From assembly GCF_000372725.1 (NCBI RefSeq), contig NW_005201338.1:272682-336681 (forward strand): a DNA stretch of 64,000 nucleotides, written 5' to 3'. Origin of the DNA: Emiliania huxleyi CCMP1516. Taxonomy: Eukaryota > Haptophyta > Isochrysidales > Noelaerhabdaceae. The notes below the pieces were generated by a model. It did no database searches. It was not told the DNA's origin and saw nothing but the letters and a program-made list of their open reading frames with translations. The position numbers and the translations under genes are program-made. Positions 41,815 through 52,720 of this stretch are shown here, one piece after another (position 1 is the first letter of the stretch; every line of letters starts with the position of its first letter).

Positions 41815-43857
41815 ATGTCGTACGCCAAGCTTTCCATCGCCCTTTTGCTGGCATCCGCCGGCACTGTCCAAGCCCACGGCTTCCTCACTTCTCCGAATCG
41901 GCGCAACGGCGAGTACGGGGTCACGAACCCCGGCAGAGGTGATTGCGGCAAATCCCTGAGCAACCACATGAACAACAACGGCTGCCAAGGCGGCTCTGCG
42001 TTCGTGTGCTTCACGGAGTGTGCGAGTTGGGGGGAGCTCGACAGCGAGGATTGCAAGGAGTGCGTGAGAGAGATCACTGAGGCGACACAGCCAATCAAGC
42101 TGGGAATTATGACGGAACCAATCAACCCGCTTCCCCGCGTCGGCGTTTGCGGCGAGGCGTGGCTTAGTGACAAGTTCCAAAACTGGTGGTCCACCAGCGT
42201 GAACGAAGACAACGGCGAGCATTGGGAGATTACCAACATGCCCAAGGTCGGTGGTGGAAACATGATCGACTTGAAGATGCAAATCACGGCCTACCACCAT
42301 GGGTGGTCCGAATTCCGCCTCTGTGAGTCTGATGGAGGGGCGGTGACGCAAGAGTGCTTCAACGAACATGTTCTCGAGATTGACCCCGTCCACGCCACGG
42401 AAACCTACGCCGGCAAGATGTCTAAACCCCCAGGGGATGGCGCGCGGCTGCCGACGGACCCGACCGACTACACGGCACTCTCGCCGCACACGCGTTGCGA
42501 CGGGCCAACACAGGGCAAGAATGGCAATCTGATCTGGACGAAGTACCCGGAGGTGTTGGCCCCGGCGGGTGCTTGCTGCAATGATGGCGGGACCTGCTCG
42601 GACCCTGCGAGCAACACTGACCGCTGGGTTCTCCCCGCGATTAACGCCTCCATTCCCGTTGAGGGGCCCGGCACCGTCGTCCATAGCATGAACGGTCCGA
42701 TTGAGATGAATGGCGTGTACACTGTGCGCCTCAAGATCCCCTCCACCGTGGATTGTGAGACCAAGACGTGCACGGTGCAGTGGCTGTACATGACCGGCAA
42801 CACCGTCGACGGTTACCCCGAGACCTTCAAGAACTGCGCGGACTTCCGAGTGATCGAGGCAAGCGACACGCCGTCGCCATCACCGTCGCCTTCGCCGCAG
42901 CCTTCGCCGTCTGCACCGTCGCCCTCGCCCTCACCAGACGTGTCGCCCTCCCCGTCGCCATCACCGTCGCCTGACGTCTCGCCCTTGCCCTCGCCGCCAC
43001 CTTCGGCGTCCCCCACGCCACCTCCGCCACGCTCCCCGGGCGGCGGCGGCCAGTCTTGCGGCGAGTGCGATTGCTCGCAGTGCGTGCCGACTCCTGCCTA
43101 CTCGGCCCCGGAGTGGGGCTACGACATCTTCTGCGCAAATGCCAACTACGAGGCTTGCGCGGCTGGCGGGGCGTACTCTGACCGCTGCACGTGCGCGTCG
43201 GTCGACATGTTCCAGAACATGTTCCCAGACGCCTCGAGCCTGGACACCCTCACCAGCACGCCGTCGGCTCTGGTCTCGTGTCCCGAGTGCGTCACCAACG
43301 CGCAGGGGTCAAAGTCTTGCGCGCCGTGCTACGTCGCCAAAAAGTGGAAGGAGTTTGCCGGCGGACGCTTCGCGGCCGACTGCGTCAACGCCATGTCCGT
43401 CGCCCTTGGTGAGGGCATCATGCCGGCCAGTCCGACCATGTACATCACTGACTTCTGTTGTGGACCCGACGGGATGAACTGCCAGAGCTGCTGGGCAGGG
43501 CCCGGGGGCGGGCCGCCGCTCTCGCTCGAGGAGTTCCTCGTGCGCACCGACGTCTTCGACCTTGACCAGTCGCCGTACGACGGGCAGGACACGCTGGGTC
43601 CGTGGCAAACGCTGACGGCGGTGGTGAAGGCTGAAGATCTCGACGTCCGCATCTCCGAGGCGGTCGGGTATGTCGAGTCGTGCTGCATGTCGGGTGTCGT
43701 CACCGTTCAGCCCCCGCCCAACTCCGAGGCGCGCTGGTGCGGAGTCGCCCCGTACCCCGCGGGCAACTGCCCCAACGAGGAGGGCGGCGTGTGCCCGAGC
43801 AACCCCAACCAGCCGCCGGGAGCATTCCCCATCTCGACCATCCAGGTGCGACGCTAG
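41815..43857 (+). CDS. Secreted lytic polysaccharide monooxygenase (AA15/LPMO_10-like) with Ser-Pro linker
   Basis: A copper enzyme that oxidatively cuts crystalline polysaccharides such as chitin or cellulose outside the cell. The 680-residue intronless frame starts with a signal peptide (residues 1-20, KLSIALLLASAGTVQA), so His21 becomes the mature N terminus required for the copper histidine brace. The second brace His is at 161 or 162 in AYHHGWSEFRLC. Other family marks are VGVCGEAW, many Cys pairs, VQWLYMTGNT and the C-terminal ETFKNCADFRV with the axial Phe. After ~345 comes a (SP)n linker to ~405, then a Cys-rich domain (SCGECDCSQCVPTP, CPECVTNAQGSKSCAPCYVA) of unknown role, perhaps substrate or wall binding. 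The substrate cannot be read from sequence. It could be used for feeding, cell-covering remodelling or attack on other cells. Confidence 0.85.
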   Translation: MSYAKLSIALLLASAGTVQAHGFLTSPNRRNGEYGVTNPGRGDCGKSLSNHMNNNGCQGGSAFVCFTECASWGELDSEDCKECVREITEATQPIKLGIMTEPINPLPRVGVCGEAWLSDKFQNWWSTSVNEDNGEHWEITNMPKVGGGNMIDLKMQITAYHHGWSEFRLCESDGGAVTQECFNEHVLEIDPVHATETYAGKMSKPPGDGARLPTDPTDYTALSPHTRCDGPTQGKNGNLIWTKYPEVLAPAGACCNDGGTCSDPASNTDRWVLPAINASIPVEGPGTVVHSMNGPIEMNGVYTVRLKIPSTVDCETKTCTVQWLYMTGNTVDGYPETFKNCADFRVIEASDTPSPSPSPSPQPSPSAPSPSPSPDVSPSPSPSPSPDVSPLPSPPPSASPTPPPPRSPGGGGQSCGECDCSQCVPTPAYSAPEWGYDIFCANANYEACAAGGAYSDRCTCASVDMFQNMFPDASSLDTLTSTPSALVSCPECVTNAQGSKSCAPCYVAKKWKEFAGGRFAADCVNAMSVALGEGIMPASPTMYITDFCCGPDGMNCQSCWAGPGGGPPLSLEEFLVRTDVFDLDQSPYDGQDTLGPWQTLTAVVKAEDLDVRISEAVGYVESCCMSGVVTVQPPPNSEARWCGVAPYPAGNCPNEEGGVCPSNPNQPPGAFPISTIQVRR

Positions 43858-45753
43858 TCCATCCCGCCCGACGCCGCACCCGCATCTCCACAACGATCAA
43901 GCGGCCCATCACATCAGCATCACACCCCGTGCCGCGCCCGTGCGTCCACAGGCATCGGCGGTCGACCCCCCCCTCACTTGGTGCGGTTGCGTCACGGCGG
44001 GCGGTGCGACCACGGGCTACAGTGGCCGCTGCTCCCAAGGCCGCGACGACTTTTACACCCAGTACGAGGCCCTTGCGACGGCAATCTGCGACGCCGTGGA
44101 CGCCGAGGCGCCTGCGAAGGCAAAGGTGGCGCGGGGCGCTCTCCTCTTTGGCGCCTGAGGATTAGAGGCAGCGCCTGTCGCACATGTAGCAGCCCTGCTT
44201 GTGCTCAGCTGCTCACCACTGTAGATTACCATGTCGAATAGATTACTGTCGAATGACCGCGCGAAGAGAGCTGTTTGTTGTTTAGAAGAAGCGTGTCTTT
44301 TTGTTGTTTAGAAGTGTTTGTTGTTAGAAGTGTTTGTTGTTTAGAAGTGTGCCGCGGGTTTTTGGGGAGTGGGTCTGGTGGGGGCTGGGGGTCAGAGCTC
44401 AGACTCGCACTCGGTGTAGCTTTTTTTTTGAAATTTGGGCATGTAAGGATCAAGCCTCACAGTTTGCTTTGCGCATTAGGCATTGCGGGCCCGGGGACAC
44501 CCGCCGGACTGGGGTCTTTCCCCTAAGCTATAGTCTCCCCTCTCGCAACACCACTTGGTGGATCTCTCTAGCGTTTTGGCTCACCTTTGATCCCGCCCCG
44601 GACCTGTTCGGCCCACTCCCTCCACGAACGGCTGGCGTGTACATCTTGAAACCACCTCGGGGCCCCGCCCCGCCGGCCAGCGGGCGAGACGCGTCTGCAT
44701 CCTCTGGCACCGGAGAGACCGATCGAGAGCGGCCTCCCACTAGATGTTCCGACTCGCTCTCCTCCACCTCGCTCGCGCTCAGCTTGGGGAGGCCGGCGCG
44801 CCTAATGGGGTGGGGGGGTGGGGGGGTGGGTGGGGGTGGGGGGGGTGTCCTTCGCAGGAAGTGCCGCGGCGCCTCGCTCCATCGCATGGATGCCATGCAT
44901 GCACCTCGGCTGTTCTCGGCTGCTCTGTCTAGAGTAGCCTCTGCTGTCTCTGCTCTCCTCTCGGCTAGTCTCGACGCCTCGCGGCGGTCCACTGGCTGTG
45001 CTTTGGGATTGCCCGCCCGCCCACGAACGGCCTCCGGGATTCAAACAAAAAATAGCCAAGGCCCTCTCGCAACCCCTCCGACCCCCTGGGACCCGTGGGC
45101 GTCGAAGAGGCGCTCTCGGGGGGCCGTTCTGAGTTCATACTACCTCGAAGTACAATATACTGCGTCAAAGCACCGGCCCTGAGTCCGCGCTTGCTTGTTG
45201 AGCACTTGAGCACTGGATAGGGTCGACTCCGCATGGTACGGGACCCCTCGATCGTCTCGCCCTCCCTCACTGGTGTGTTCATTGGGGGGGGTCATACTTG
45301 CTTGTTCTTTTGCTTGTTGATCCAGTCGGTACGCTCCTTGCGCGCCTGCTTGTTGATGTTGTCGGCGTCGCCCGCCACCGCCGCCTTGGAGATCTGCTGC
45401 GTGTGGTGGACGACGAGGAGGAGGCGCTCGCCGACGCCGCCCCGTACACCGTCCGGTCCGTGTTGGTGCCCGCCGCCTCCTTGGCGAACACGTGGAGGAA
45501 CTGCTTGGTGGGCGGCGCAATGCCTCCCAAAGTTTCCACTAGCACCAGCCGCGTTATGGCTTTCTTGACCCAATTTGGTATCGTAGTAATTCGTCACGAG
45601 CCCGTATCCGTCTTGACCAACCCCTTTCCCTACGCGTGCGAAAGAAATAGCTGCGAACCCGTCCGGCACGAAAATCTTCTTTTTCGCACGACACCGGGGT
45701 GTCGCTGGTAAAATTCTTTTTCGGTCCTGCTCGACCGCGGCTCGGCGGTTCGG
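43858..45753. other. Intergenic with weak coding-like pieces and repeats
   Basis: A plus-strand frame ending at 44158 reads WCGCVTAGGATTGYSGRCSQ then GRDDFYTQYEALATAICDAV; it looks protein-like and could be a last exon of an unrecognised gene or a relic. A minus frame at 44528-44992 (HLVGGRSRSVSPVPEDADAS) lacks a good ATG. Between them are GTTTAGAAGTGTTTGTT repeats (44270-44350) and a G-tract (44805-44850). 45203-45296 is the inverted partner of 8925-9005, and 45314-45414 is the partner of the 41.2-kb fragment. Confidence 0.5.
45203..45296 (+). repeat. Dispersed repeat fragment, inverted partner of 8925-9005
   Basis: TTGAGCACTGGATAGGGTCG through GGTGTGTTCATTGGGGGG, nearly the exact reverse complement of the 8.9-kb copy. 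Confidence 0.85.
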
Positions 45754-46419
45754 ATGCGCGCTCGCACTCGGCAATCCTGGAGACGGCGCTCGTCGCAGCG
45801 CCGCTGCAGCGCCGCGCCCGCTGCCGCCGTCCAACTCGAGCCTCGCCGCCGCTGGATGGTCGTCCGCGACTTCATCTCCGAGGCGGAGCGGCTTGCGCTC
45901 CTCAAGAAGGCCAACACGCACCTGCAGCGAGGCGAGCTGCATCCAAACGCGTGCGGTCCCTGCCGCTACTACGCCAAGGCCGACGACGCGCCCGCACTCT
46001 ACGTCGACGCGCTCCTCAAGGCGCTCACGCGCCGGGCTGAGCGTTGCCTCTGGCTTGAAGGCGTGCCTCCCGACCAGATCCTTGGCCGCGTCATCTCTCT
46101 CATCCAGCCGGGAGGCTTCATCCACCGGCACACCGACGCGTACGACCATGGCGTGCCGGGCAGCCGGCCGGAGCGACACCACCTCCGCTGCAATATTGTC
46201 GTGTCGCTGCAGCACCCCTCCGGCCGGCCCGTCATTGAGGGGGAGGCGCTCGAGGTGGGCGAGCGCGACATGTGGGTCTTCACCGCGTCGAGGCACATGC
46301 ACCAAACGGCGCCGCTGCAGGGCGGAGACGCGCGCGTGGTCTACGGCTTCGGCTGGAGCGTGCCGAGCGACCACGCGCTGCGGCAGCCGCCCGAGCGCGC
46401 CGTGTGGGCCGAAGACTAG
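45754..46419 (+). CDS. 2-oxoglutarate/Fe(II) dioxygenase
   Basis: A non-haem iron oxygenase of the prolyl-hydroxylase-like fold. The 221-residue frame starts MRARTRQSWR; a shorter start at MVVRDFISEA (residue 35) is possible and would begin right at the domain. Iron ligands fit H126-T-D128 in HRHTDAYDHG and a distal His at 181 or 183 in SRHMHQTAPL. The 2-oxoglutarate-binding Arg would be in ARVVYGFGW. ISLIQPGGFIHRHTD and CNIVVSLQHPSGRPVIEGEA are the expected core strands. The first 34 residues are Arg/Ala-rich and could be a targeting peptide or mis-called leader. The substrate (protein, nucleic acid or small molecule) is unknown. No membrane segment is present. Confidence 0.8.
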   Translation: MRARTRQSWRRRSSQRRCSAAPAAAVQLEPRRRWMVVRDFISEAERLALLKKANTHLQRGELHPNACGPCRYYAKADDAPALYVDALLKALTRRAERCLWLEGVPPDQILGRVISLIQPGGFIHRHTDAYDHGVPGSRPERHHLRCNIVVSLQHPSGRPVIEGEALEVGERDMWVFTASRHMHQTAPLQGGDARVVYGFGWSVPSDHALRQPPERAVWAED

Positions 46420-46597
46420 CACTACGAGGTGAGCAGGACCTCGACAGTTATAAGGTAAGGTAAGGTAAGGTAAACTTCTCCACACACACGAGGTGGTGGG
46501 GCAAGGGGGGGCAACCCTCGCATCTCCACGTATGACGACAGGAGCCCCACGGCATTCAAATAAGTGCAAGGGGCGCCCACAGTGCGCGTGGGTGAGC

Positions 46598-46708
<111 letters not shown>

Positions 46709-46894
46709 ACAGTTATCAGTTTTCAGTAGTGGGACAAAAACATACACGCACATGACGAAACGGCATCGATCACCTTGGTCCTTGACCGTTCACACCTCAA
46801 ACAGGAAGCCGACCGGCGCACGCGGAGCTACGTAGCGACCCACCGCGAGACTTCTTGGTGCGCGAAACACTGGCGACGAACGCCTCCTCGCTCT

Positions 46895-46920
46895 CTAGCC
46901 ACCGCCACCGCCATCGCCGC

Positions 46921-46952
<32 letters not shown>

Positions 46953-47752
46953 CCGCCCGGCATGGCGACCGCGGCCTTCAGCTTCTTGAGCGGCATCGGC
47001 TGGATCCACAGCCGTCCCGGGCCCGTCATCTCATTCAGGAAGAGGCCCTCGCCGCCGCAGCAGCACATGAGCAGGCCACCCGCGCGGCGGACTGACAGGT
47101 TGACCGAGGGCTCCCAGGCTAGGAGCGAGGAGGTGTCGATCACGTAGACCTCTCCTGGCGCGAGGCTCTTCTCAACGATCGCGCCGCCGCCGCAGAGGAA
47201 GGCCACGCCGTCGCCCGTCATGACATTGTAGAAAAGACCCTGCCCGCCGCAGCAAGCGGCGCCGACGGTGTCCGCGCGCTTGATGGAGAACTCGGTGGTG
47301 GTCGCGACAGAGGCGAACCACGCGCTCGCACTGAGGTGCAGCCCGTTGTAGTTGGACATGTCAAACGGGACAACCTTGGCTGGCCACGAGGGCGACGCTG
47401 CCATCGGGACGTCCTGGAACGTCTTGTTCTCAAACATCAGGCGAAACAACGAGCCGCCCGCGCAGCAGGCCCGCATGCACGCCTGGCCAAAGCCGCCGTC
47501 CGTGCCAATCTCGGGCATCAGTGACGCGTGCATGTGCACCATCTTGCCAGGTTCCATGCGCATCACCTGCCCCGGCCGCAGCATCACCTCCACCGACTGC
47601 GCCTCGTCGCCGAGGATCTGGTAGGTGACTCCGTTCTCGCTCACGGCAGTCTTTGGCTTGGTCGTGTAGACTAGACCCGAGAGGAGCGGGGTCCCGACCA
47701 CGGGCTCGGCCGCATCGTCGGAGGGCAAGAGGGGCATCGCGGACAGGGCCAT
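46895..47752 (-). CDS. AIM24 family protein
   Basis: A 285-residue intronless frame starting MALSAMPLLP. The AIM24/TIGR00266 family has a double-beta-helix fold resembling bacterial TRAP. In yeast the mitochondrial member supports MICOS organisation; the role of stand-alone cytosolic members is unclear. Family signs are YQILGDEAQSVEVMLRPGQV, MRMEPGKMVHMHASL, Gly-rich repeated strands ACMRACCAGGSLFRLMFENK, VGAACCGGQGLFYNVMTGDG and GLLMCCCGGEGLFLNEMTGP, plus EVYVIDTSSLLAWEPSVNLS near the C terminus. The tail is a (Gly)n run encoded by GCC/GGC repeats. No mitochondrial targeting peptide is evident. The Cys-Cys-Gly-Gly clusters are unusually frequent. Confidence 0.85.
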
Positions 47753-48252
47753 GTCGCCGAGGAACTGTGAGGCGGGGTGTCTTTTCTGGCCGCGTCAGAA
47801 AACCGCGCGGATTTCTCTCTATTTCTTTCTACTTTCTAAGCGACCAGCGTAACGGGAGCCGCCAGCGACCAGCACAAAGAAACGATATTAGCGGCGCCGC
47901 GGCTGCTCACTCTGTTTGTCCCTGGGGGGGTCGACGAGCCCCCCCCCCGGGGGGATCAGAAGTGATAAATTGATGCACTTGATGCAAGCAAGGAAGGAGC
48001 AAGGGTGCCATTGTGCGCTACTACCTACAAAAAAAGTTGTTTGTGTGTCTAAGTTGCCCAACAGCCCAAGTCAGACACTGAAGCCTCTGTTAGCGGAGCT
48101 AGATCTGACGGTGGTCGGTGGTGAACACGGCTCTCATTCGCTCCTCCGCGCCCGTCACCGCTCACGTAGCGCTCCACGTGCCGTCCCGGCCGCCCGCGCT
48201 TACTCGTAAAGAGACATCGTTTCATCCGACGTTTCGGGCACCACGCGGCTGC

Positions 48253-50412
48253 ATGCAGGCGGTCCGTGAGCGCTTGACGGTGGCGGTCCGCGCCCGTTCG
48301 GTGAGCAACCCGGACCACATTCAGATCCGCCCCGCGAGCAGCACCGTCCGGGTGGTGCTGCCGCCAGAGCTCGCGAGCGCAAGGTCCGACAACCAGAGGT
48401 CGTCGTGGGAGTGGACATACGATCACGTCTTTGGTGGCGAGTCGAGCCAGGAGAAGATCTTTGACGAGACCGTCGCACCGGTGGTGGACGCCGTGCTCCG
48501 CGGCTACAATGGCACGGTGCTCTGCTTTGGACAGACGGGAAGCGGCAAGACGTACACGCACACTGGCTCAATGAGTCAGTTTGCACAGCGCGGCGTCGCG
48601 CCTCGCGCCATCGCCCGCGTGTTCAGCCACGCAGCTAGCCAGCCCCAGTACGAAACCTTGGTGACCGCCTCGTACCTTGAGATCTACAACGACACCCTCG
48701 TCGACTTGCTGACGGAGCTTCCGGGGCCGGGGCCCGAATCGCTCTCGCTGGTCGATTGCGAGTCCAGCACAACTGTGCGCGGCCTCCGCGCCGTGGCGGT
48801 CGCGGACGAGGCGGCGGCGCTCGAAGTGCTCTTTACCGGTGAAAGACGGCGCTCTGTCTCCTGCCACCAGCTCAACGACCGCTCCTCGAGAGGGCACGCA
48901 GTCTTCACGTTGTCGATGGAGTTCCGCTCGCGCGTCGAGTCGAGCGGGCGCGTCACGCGCGCAAAGTTGGTCTTCGTCGACCTGGCCGGCTCCGAACGGC
49001 TGAAGAAGACACAGACGTCCGGCTGCCTGCGCGGGGAGTCGGTCTACATCAACCAGTCCCTCACCCACCTCGACCAAGTGGTCGTGGCGGCGGCCGTCTC
49101 GCGGGGCCACGTGCCTTACCGGAGGTCAAAGCTCACCCACCTTCTCAGGGACGCCATCGGCGGCAACTCAAAGACGCTGCTGATTGCAAACATGAGCGGC
49201 CAGGCGGCGCATCTCGAGGAGACCATCGCGACGCTCGAATTCGCCGCCCGCGCGCGCGCAGTCGTCAACAGCGCCTCGGTCGTGGAGGAGCTCGGGCCGG
49301 CGGCGCTGTTGCAAAAGTACCAGCGGGAGGTGTCGGACCTCAAGCGGGAGCTCGCGATGCGCGACTCCCTCGCGGACCGGCCCCGCGCATCGCACACGCC
49401 GCTGACCGCCACGCAGCGCACCGAGATGGAAGAGCGCGTCCGCGCCTACCTGGAGGGCCGCGGAGAGCTGCAAGCAAAGTCCATCCGCGACTTTGACGAG
49501 ATGCTCCTCGCCGCACGCTCGCTCTACGGCGCGAGCTCGAGCCGGCTGGAGGAGTTGCAGCAGAAGCTGGCCGCCGACGGGTCGGCAGACCACGCGCCAG
49601 CCTCGGCCGAGCCGCAGGTCGAAGATCGCGCGGGGGTCGGCACGGACGACGGCAAGTTGGAGGCAGGAGGCGGCATCTCGGTCGGGCTCGCCCAGGACGA
49701 CGCTGTGCCAGCCGGCGGCATCGTCGGCGTCCCACGGGAAGCCTTTGTGGCCGCCGGGGAGGCGCGAGCGTCGCTAGCGACGGACTCGCGCGAGCTGCAG
49801 GCTGGGTGGCAAGAGGAGCCGCCCGCCTTTGATTCTTACAAGGAGGGGCCGGGCCTGCTGATCCAAGAGGCGCTTAGCGCGGCGAGGGAGGAGGTGCGCA
49901 TCTTGAAGCGGCAGCACAGGTCCCTGGCGGCCGCAGTGAATGAGGCCAAGGCAGAGATCGATCGGTGCCGCGAGGGCAGCAAGGCGAAGGCGGAGGCGCG
50001 GACACGAGCAGGCGCGGCCTCGATCAGTGCAGATGGCACGCTCATAATCGACGAGGAGGAGTACGCCCTCCTCCAGCGCCTGCGCGAGGCGAAGGCGCGA
50101 TACCGCGAACAGTACGAGAGGCTCACGGCGATGGCCACCCGCCTAAAGGCAAAGGCTGACGAGGAGACGGCTCTACGGCAGGAAGCGCTGGCGCGGTACG
50201 AGGGCTGGCGGGGCACGAGCTTGACCCAACCTCCAGAGACGGCGCCGGTGCCGGTCTCGAACGGTCTTGCAGCGGGCGACGAGGAGGCACTGTTCGAAAA
50301 ACTGCAGCTGGAGCGGATCCTGGCGGAGGCTCCAGATTCGCTCGCTTTTGTGAGGGCGTCCAGAGCGGCGTCGTTGTCGCGGCCGGCGACGCGTGGCGGG
50401 GCCAGGCGATAG
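48253..50412 (+). CDS. KIF9: Kinesin-9 family motor (KIF9-like)
   Basis: A microtubule motor; kinesin-9 members work in the central apparatus of motile flagella. The 719-residue intronless frame starts MQAVRERLTVAVRAR; upstream codons in frame lack an ATG. The motor domain spans residues ~5-345: P-loop GQTGSGKT (93-100), switch I NDRSSRGHAVF, switch II DLAGSE (243-248), YINQSLTHLDQV, and VPYRRSKLTHLLRDAIGGNS. The neck region DLKRELAMRDSLADR followed by PLTATQRTEMEERVRAYLEG is the kinesin-9 signature seen in KIF9/KLP1. Coiled coil follows at about 570-690 (LLQRLREAKARYREQYERLT). The N-terminal motor implies plus-end movement. It predicts a flagellated life stage. Confidence 0.9.
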   Translation: MQAVRERLTVAVRARSVSNPDHIQIRPASSTVRVVLPPELASARSDNQRSSWEWTYDHVFGGESSQEKIFDETVAPVVDAVLRGYNGTVLCFGQTGSGKTYTHTGSMSQFAQRGVAPRAIARVFSHAASQPQYETLVTASYLEIYNDTLVDLLTELPGPGPESLSLVDCESSTTVRGLRAVAVADEAAALEVLFTGERRRSVSCHQLNDRSSRGHAVFTLSMEFRSRVESSGRVTRAKLVFVDLAGSERLKKTQTSGCLRGESVYINQSLTHLDQVVVAAAVSRGHVPYRRSKLTHLLRDAIGGNSKTLLIANMSGQAAHLEETIATLEFAARARAVVNSASVVEELGPAALLQKYQREVSDLKRELAMRDSLADRPRASHTPLTATQRTEMEERVRAYLEGRGELQAKSIRDFDEMLLAARSLYGASSSRLEELQQKLAADGSADHAPASAEPQVEDRAGVGTDDGKLEAGGGISVGLAQDDAVPAGGIVGVPREAFVAAGEARASLATDSRELQAGWQEEPPAFDSYKEGPGLLIQEALSAAREEVRILKRQHRSLAAAVNEAKAEIDRCREGSKAKAEARTRAGAASISADGTLIIDEEEYALLQRLREAKARYREQYERLTAMATRLKAKADEETALRQEALARYEGWRGTSLTQPPETAPVPVSNGLAAGDEEALFEKLQLERILAEAPDSLAFVRASRAASLSRPATRGGARR

Positions 50413-51153
50413 GGGGGTTGGATTAGCGTGGGGACCTGCGCGTCTGAGGTGTAAACACACTGTGCACATGACGACGCGGCTGCTTTTTTTCTTCTCGGCG
50501 GATTTACTCCGGTGCGCGCTCCGCGCGGTGGCCGGGGGGGGCGCGGGACCGCCAAGTTCGCGCCCGTGTTCCCATGTCGCATAAATATATGTGAGCCCGG
50601 CATGGGGGGAACATCTCCCACTACCCACTTTTCCTACTTTCTACGCTACTACAAGTATTAAAATGTGCATGACTTTTAACATCTGCGGGTGAGGGCGCCC
50701 GAGCCCCGCTGCTATTCACTCAGCACATGTGCTTGACCGCTGCGGCGGCCCGGCGGTGCCGGTTCGCGGCGCGCAGGCGGCGGCGCGGCGGCCATGCCGG
50801 CCCGCGCCGCCCTCGCGGGCACGGGGGCGCGCTCCGCACGCTGCCCGAAGGCCCCGATACCCTTAAGCCCAGTGTCACTGTGATGTGTGTGCAGTAGTGT
50901 GGGCGGGGTGCGTGTGTGTGTGAGTGTGTGTGAAGATGTGAAGTGACAAGAGTGTATCGTGTTATGTCACCTTTTACCTTTTTTCCACTATAGAGGGTAG
51001 AGCAGCCCAGGCGGGCCAGACGACAGAGAGGCGGCGCCGCTCGGAGCTAAGCAGACCGGTGTACATGGACGCGGCGGTGGCTCAATCGCTCTGAGCGCAC
51101 ACAGCGGCGCCAGTGCCGCGCCCCCGTGAACTGCACGGTGCGCAGCCGCGGAG
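50413..51153. other. Intergenic between convergent kinesin and VPS26 genes
   Basis: No gene recognised. GC-rich mirror-like stretches (GCGGCGGCGCGGCGGCC near 50770), a short GTGTGTGTGAGTGTGTG run (50910) and CATAAATATATG at 50580 are the only notable features. Confidence 0.55.
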
Positions 51154-51604
51154 CTACGGCCCCTTGCGGTAGAAGAAGACCTCCTGCTGCTTAAAGTACC
51201 TGCGGTCCTCCTCGTCCACCAGAACCAGATTGAGGAAGTAGCGCACCGAGAATTTGTTGTTGACGTTGCGGAACGTGGGCGTCAGCTGGTCGAAGCCGGA
51301 AAGAAAGAGGCGGATCGGGATCGCCTCGCCGCGCACAGGTGCGCCGTCCATGATCTCATACCTGCAACGGGGCGCCAGACGCCAGTTGGGCACCAGAGGA
51401 CGGAGGACCGAGGACGGAGGAGGAGGAGCGAGGCGCGAGGCGCGAGGCGGGCGCGGCACTTTGCGACGGTGTCCGACTCGGTGTAGGCGTTCGCGCCGAC
51501 GCCCGACGACTCGCGCTTGATGATGGCGAGCTCCATGTGCCTGCAGCATCAAGGCATCCGTCAGCATGAAGGCGTCCGTCCGCCCCCTGGCGACTTTGGG
51601 CGCT

Positions 51605-51643
<39 letters not shown>

Positions 51644-52720
51644 GCACGCGCGCGCGCGTGGCTGCCAGGCCAATCCGTGCGAGAGGAAGTGCGTCGGAAG
51701 TGTCTCGGAGGTGTCCGTCGGGAGGGTGCGTGGCAGCACTTGATCCGTATCCGCACGAGGAGGAAGAAGATTTTGCCGAGGACGACCTCGCGCAAGTGGT
51801 AGCGGGACTTGTTGTACTCAAACTCAATGTGCAGGCAGTCCTCAATCCCAACCTGCTCCAGGTCCAATTGTAACTGAGGAGAGATGAAAGCCCGCGCCCG
51901 GCCCGCGAGCCACGGGGATCGGCGGCGGCACGTGCTGCCGAGGCTGGGTGCGAGGCGCGCGAGCGACTCGCGGGCGCGCCTCCATCTTGATGGCGTTGTT
52001 GCTCTCCGACTCGTCCACGGGCGTGGTCGTGTACACGCGGAACGTCTCCTCGTGCACCGCCTTTGCGCCATACGCCTTAGCGACGGTCAGCCGCAAAAAG
52101 TAGCGCAGCCGCATGTGGATGCCGTCGTACGACTCGTACCTGCGCGGCGGGTGGTGGTGCGGAGCGGGTGGAGTGGGTGCGGCAGCCTCCGGGGCGGCGG
52201 GGCACGGGGCGGGAGAGGGTTTGCGGGCGACGCGTCGCGGCGGCGGCGGATCCTCACGGCTTCTCGACGTCGGCAAACTCAAACGGGAACTCGGCCCGCC
52301 CCAGTAACTCGCCCGGCTCCGCCTGTGGACCCGGCGGAGTACGCGCCCATCGGCGCACGGACGCGGCGCGGGGCGGCGACTGGGCGGCGGTGGCAGCAGC
52401 AGCACGGGCAGAGGCACACGCGAGGCGCGCACCAGCTCCCTCACGAGCGAGGTGAACTCGGTGACCGTGCGGTCGAGCACCGACTCGATCTGGCCGATGA
52501 GCTCGAGGCGGATGCCCTGGTGCTCGATGCGCCGACCGCTCGGCGAGTCGACGTGCACGGTGCCGGAGATGGTGTCCTCCGGTCCAAACAGCAGCTGCTC
52601 TGCGTCGCGCTCGCCCACCCGCACCGTGACGGAGCGGCGAGAGTCGGCGTCGCCAAACCGCACCCCCATCTTGATACTCTCGCCGAAAAGCTCGGCAGCG
52701 CCCTTTCTGAGCGCCTTCAT
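51154..52720 (-). CDS. VPS26: Retromer subunit VPS26
   Basis: An arrestin-fold core subunit of retromer, which recycles receptors from endosomes to the Golgi or plasma membrane with VPS35 and VPS29. Six exons in transcription order are 52720-52433, 52322-52258, 52139-51980, 51852-51740, 51540-51460 and 51361-51154. All join in frame to 304 residues, close to the usual ~300-330. Junctions rebuild the family sequence: LVREL|AEPGELL, ADVEKP|YESYDG, NNAIKME|VGIEDCLHIEFEYNK, VRIRIK|HMELAIIK, ESDTVAK|YEIMDGAP. The C terminus FSVRYFLNLVLVDEEDRRYF is almost invariant in the family. Four introns are GT-AG (110, 118, 199 and 98 bp); intron 3 (127 bp) begins GCGCGC. The N terminus (MKALRKGAAELFGESIKMGV) is diverged. 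The frame upstream of the ATG is open but not conserved. Confidence 0.95.

Noticed and set aside
45292..46569. 425-codon minus-strand frame over the 2OG oxygenase
   Set aside because: Mostly antisense of the oxygenase. Only its last ~100 bases (45314-45414) carry the independent duplicated peptide noted above.
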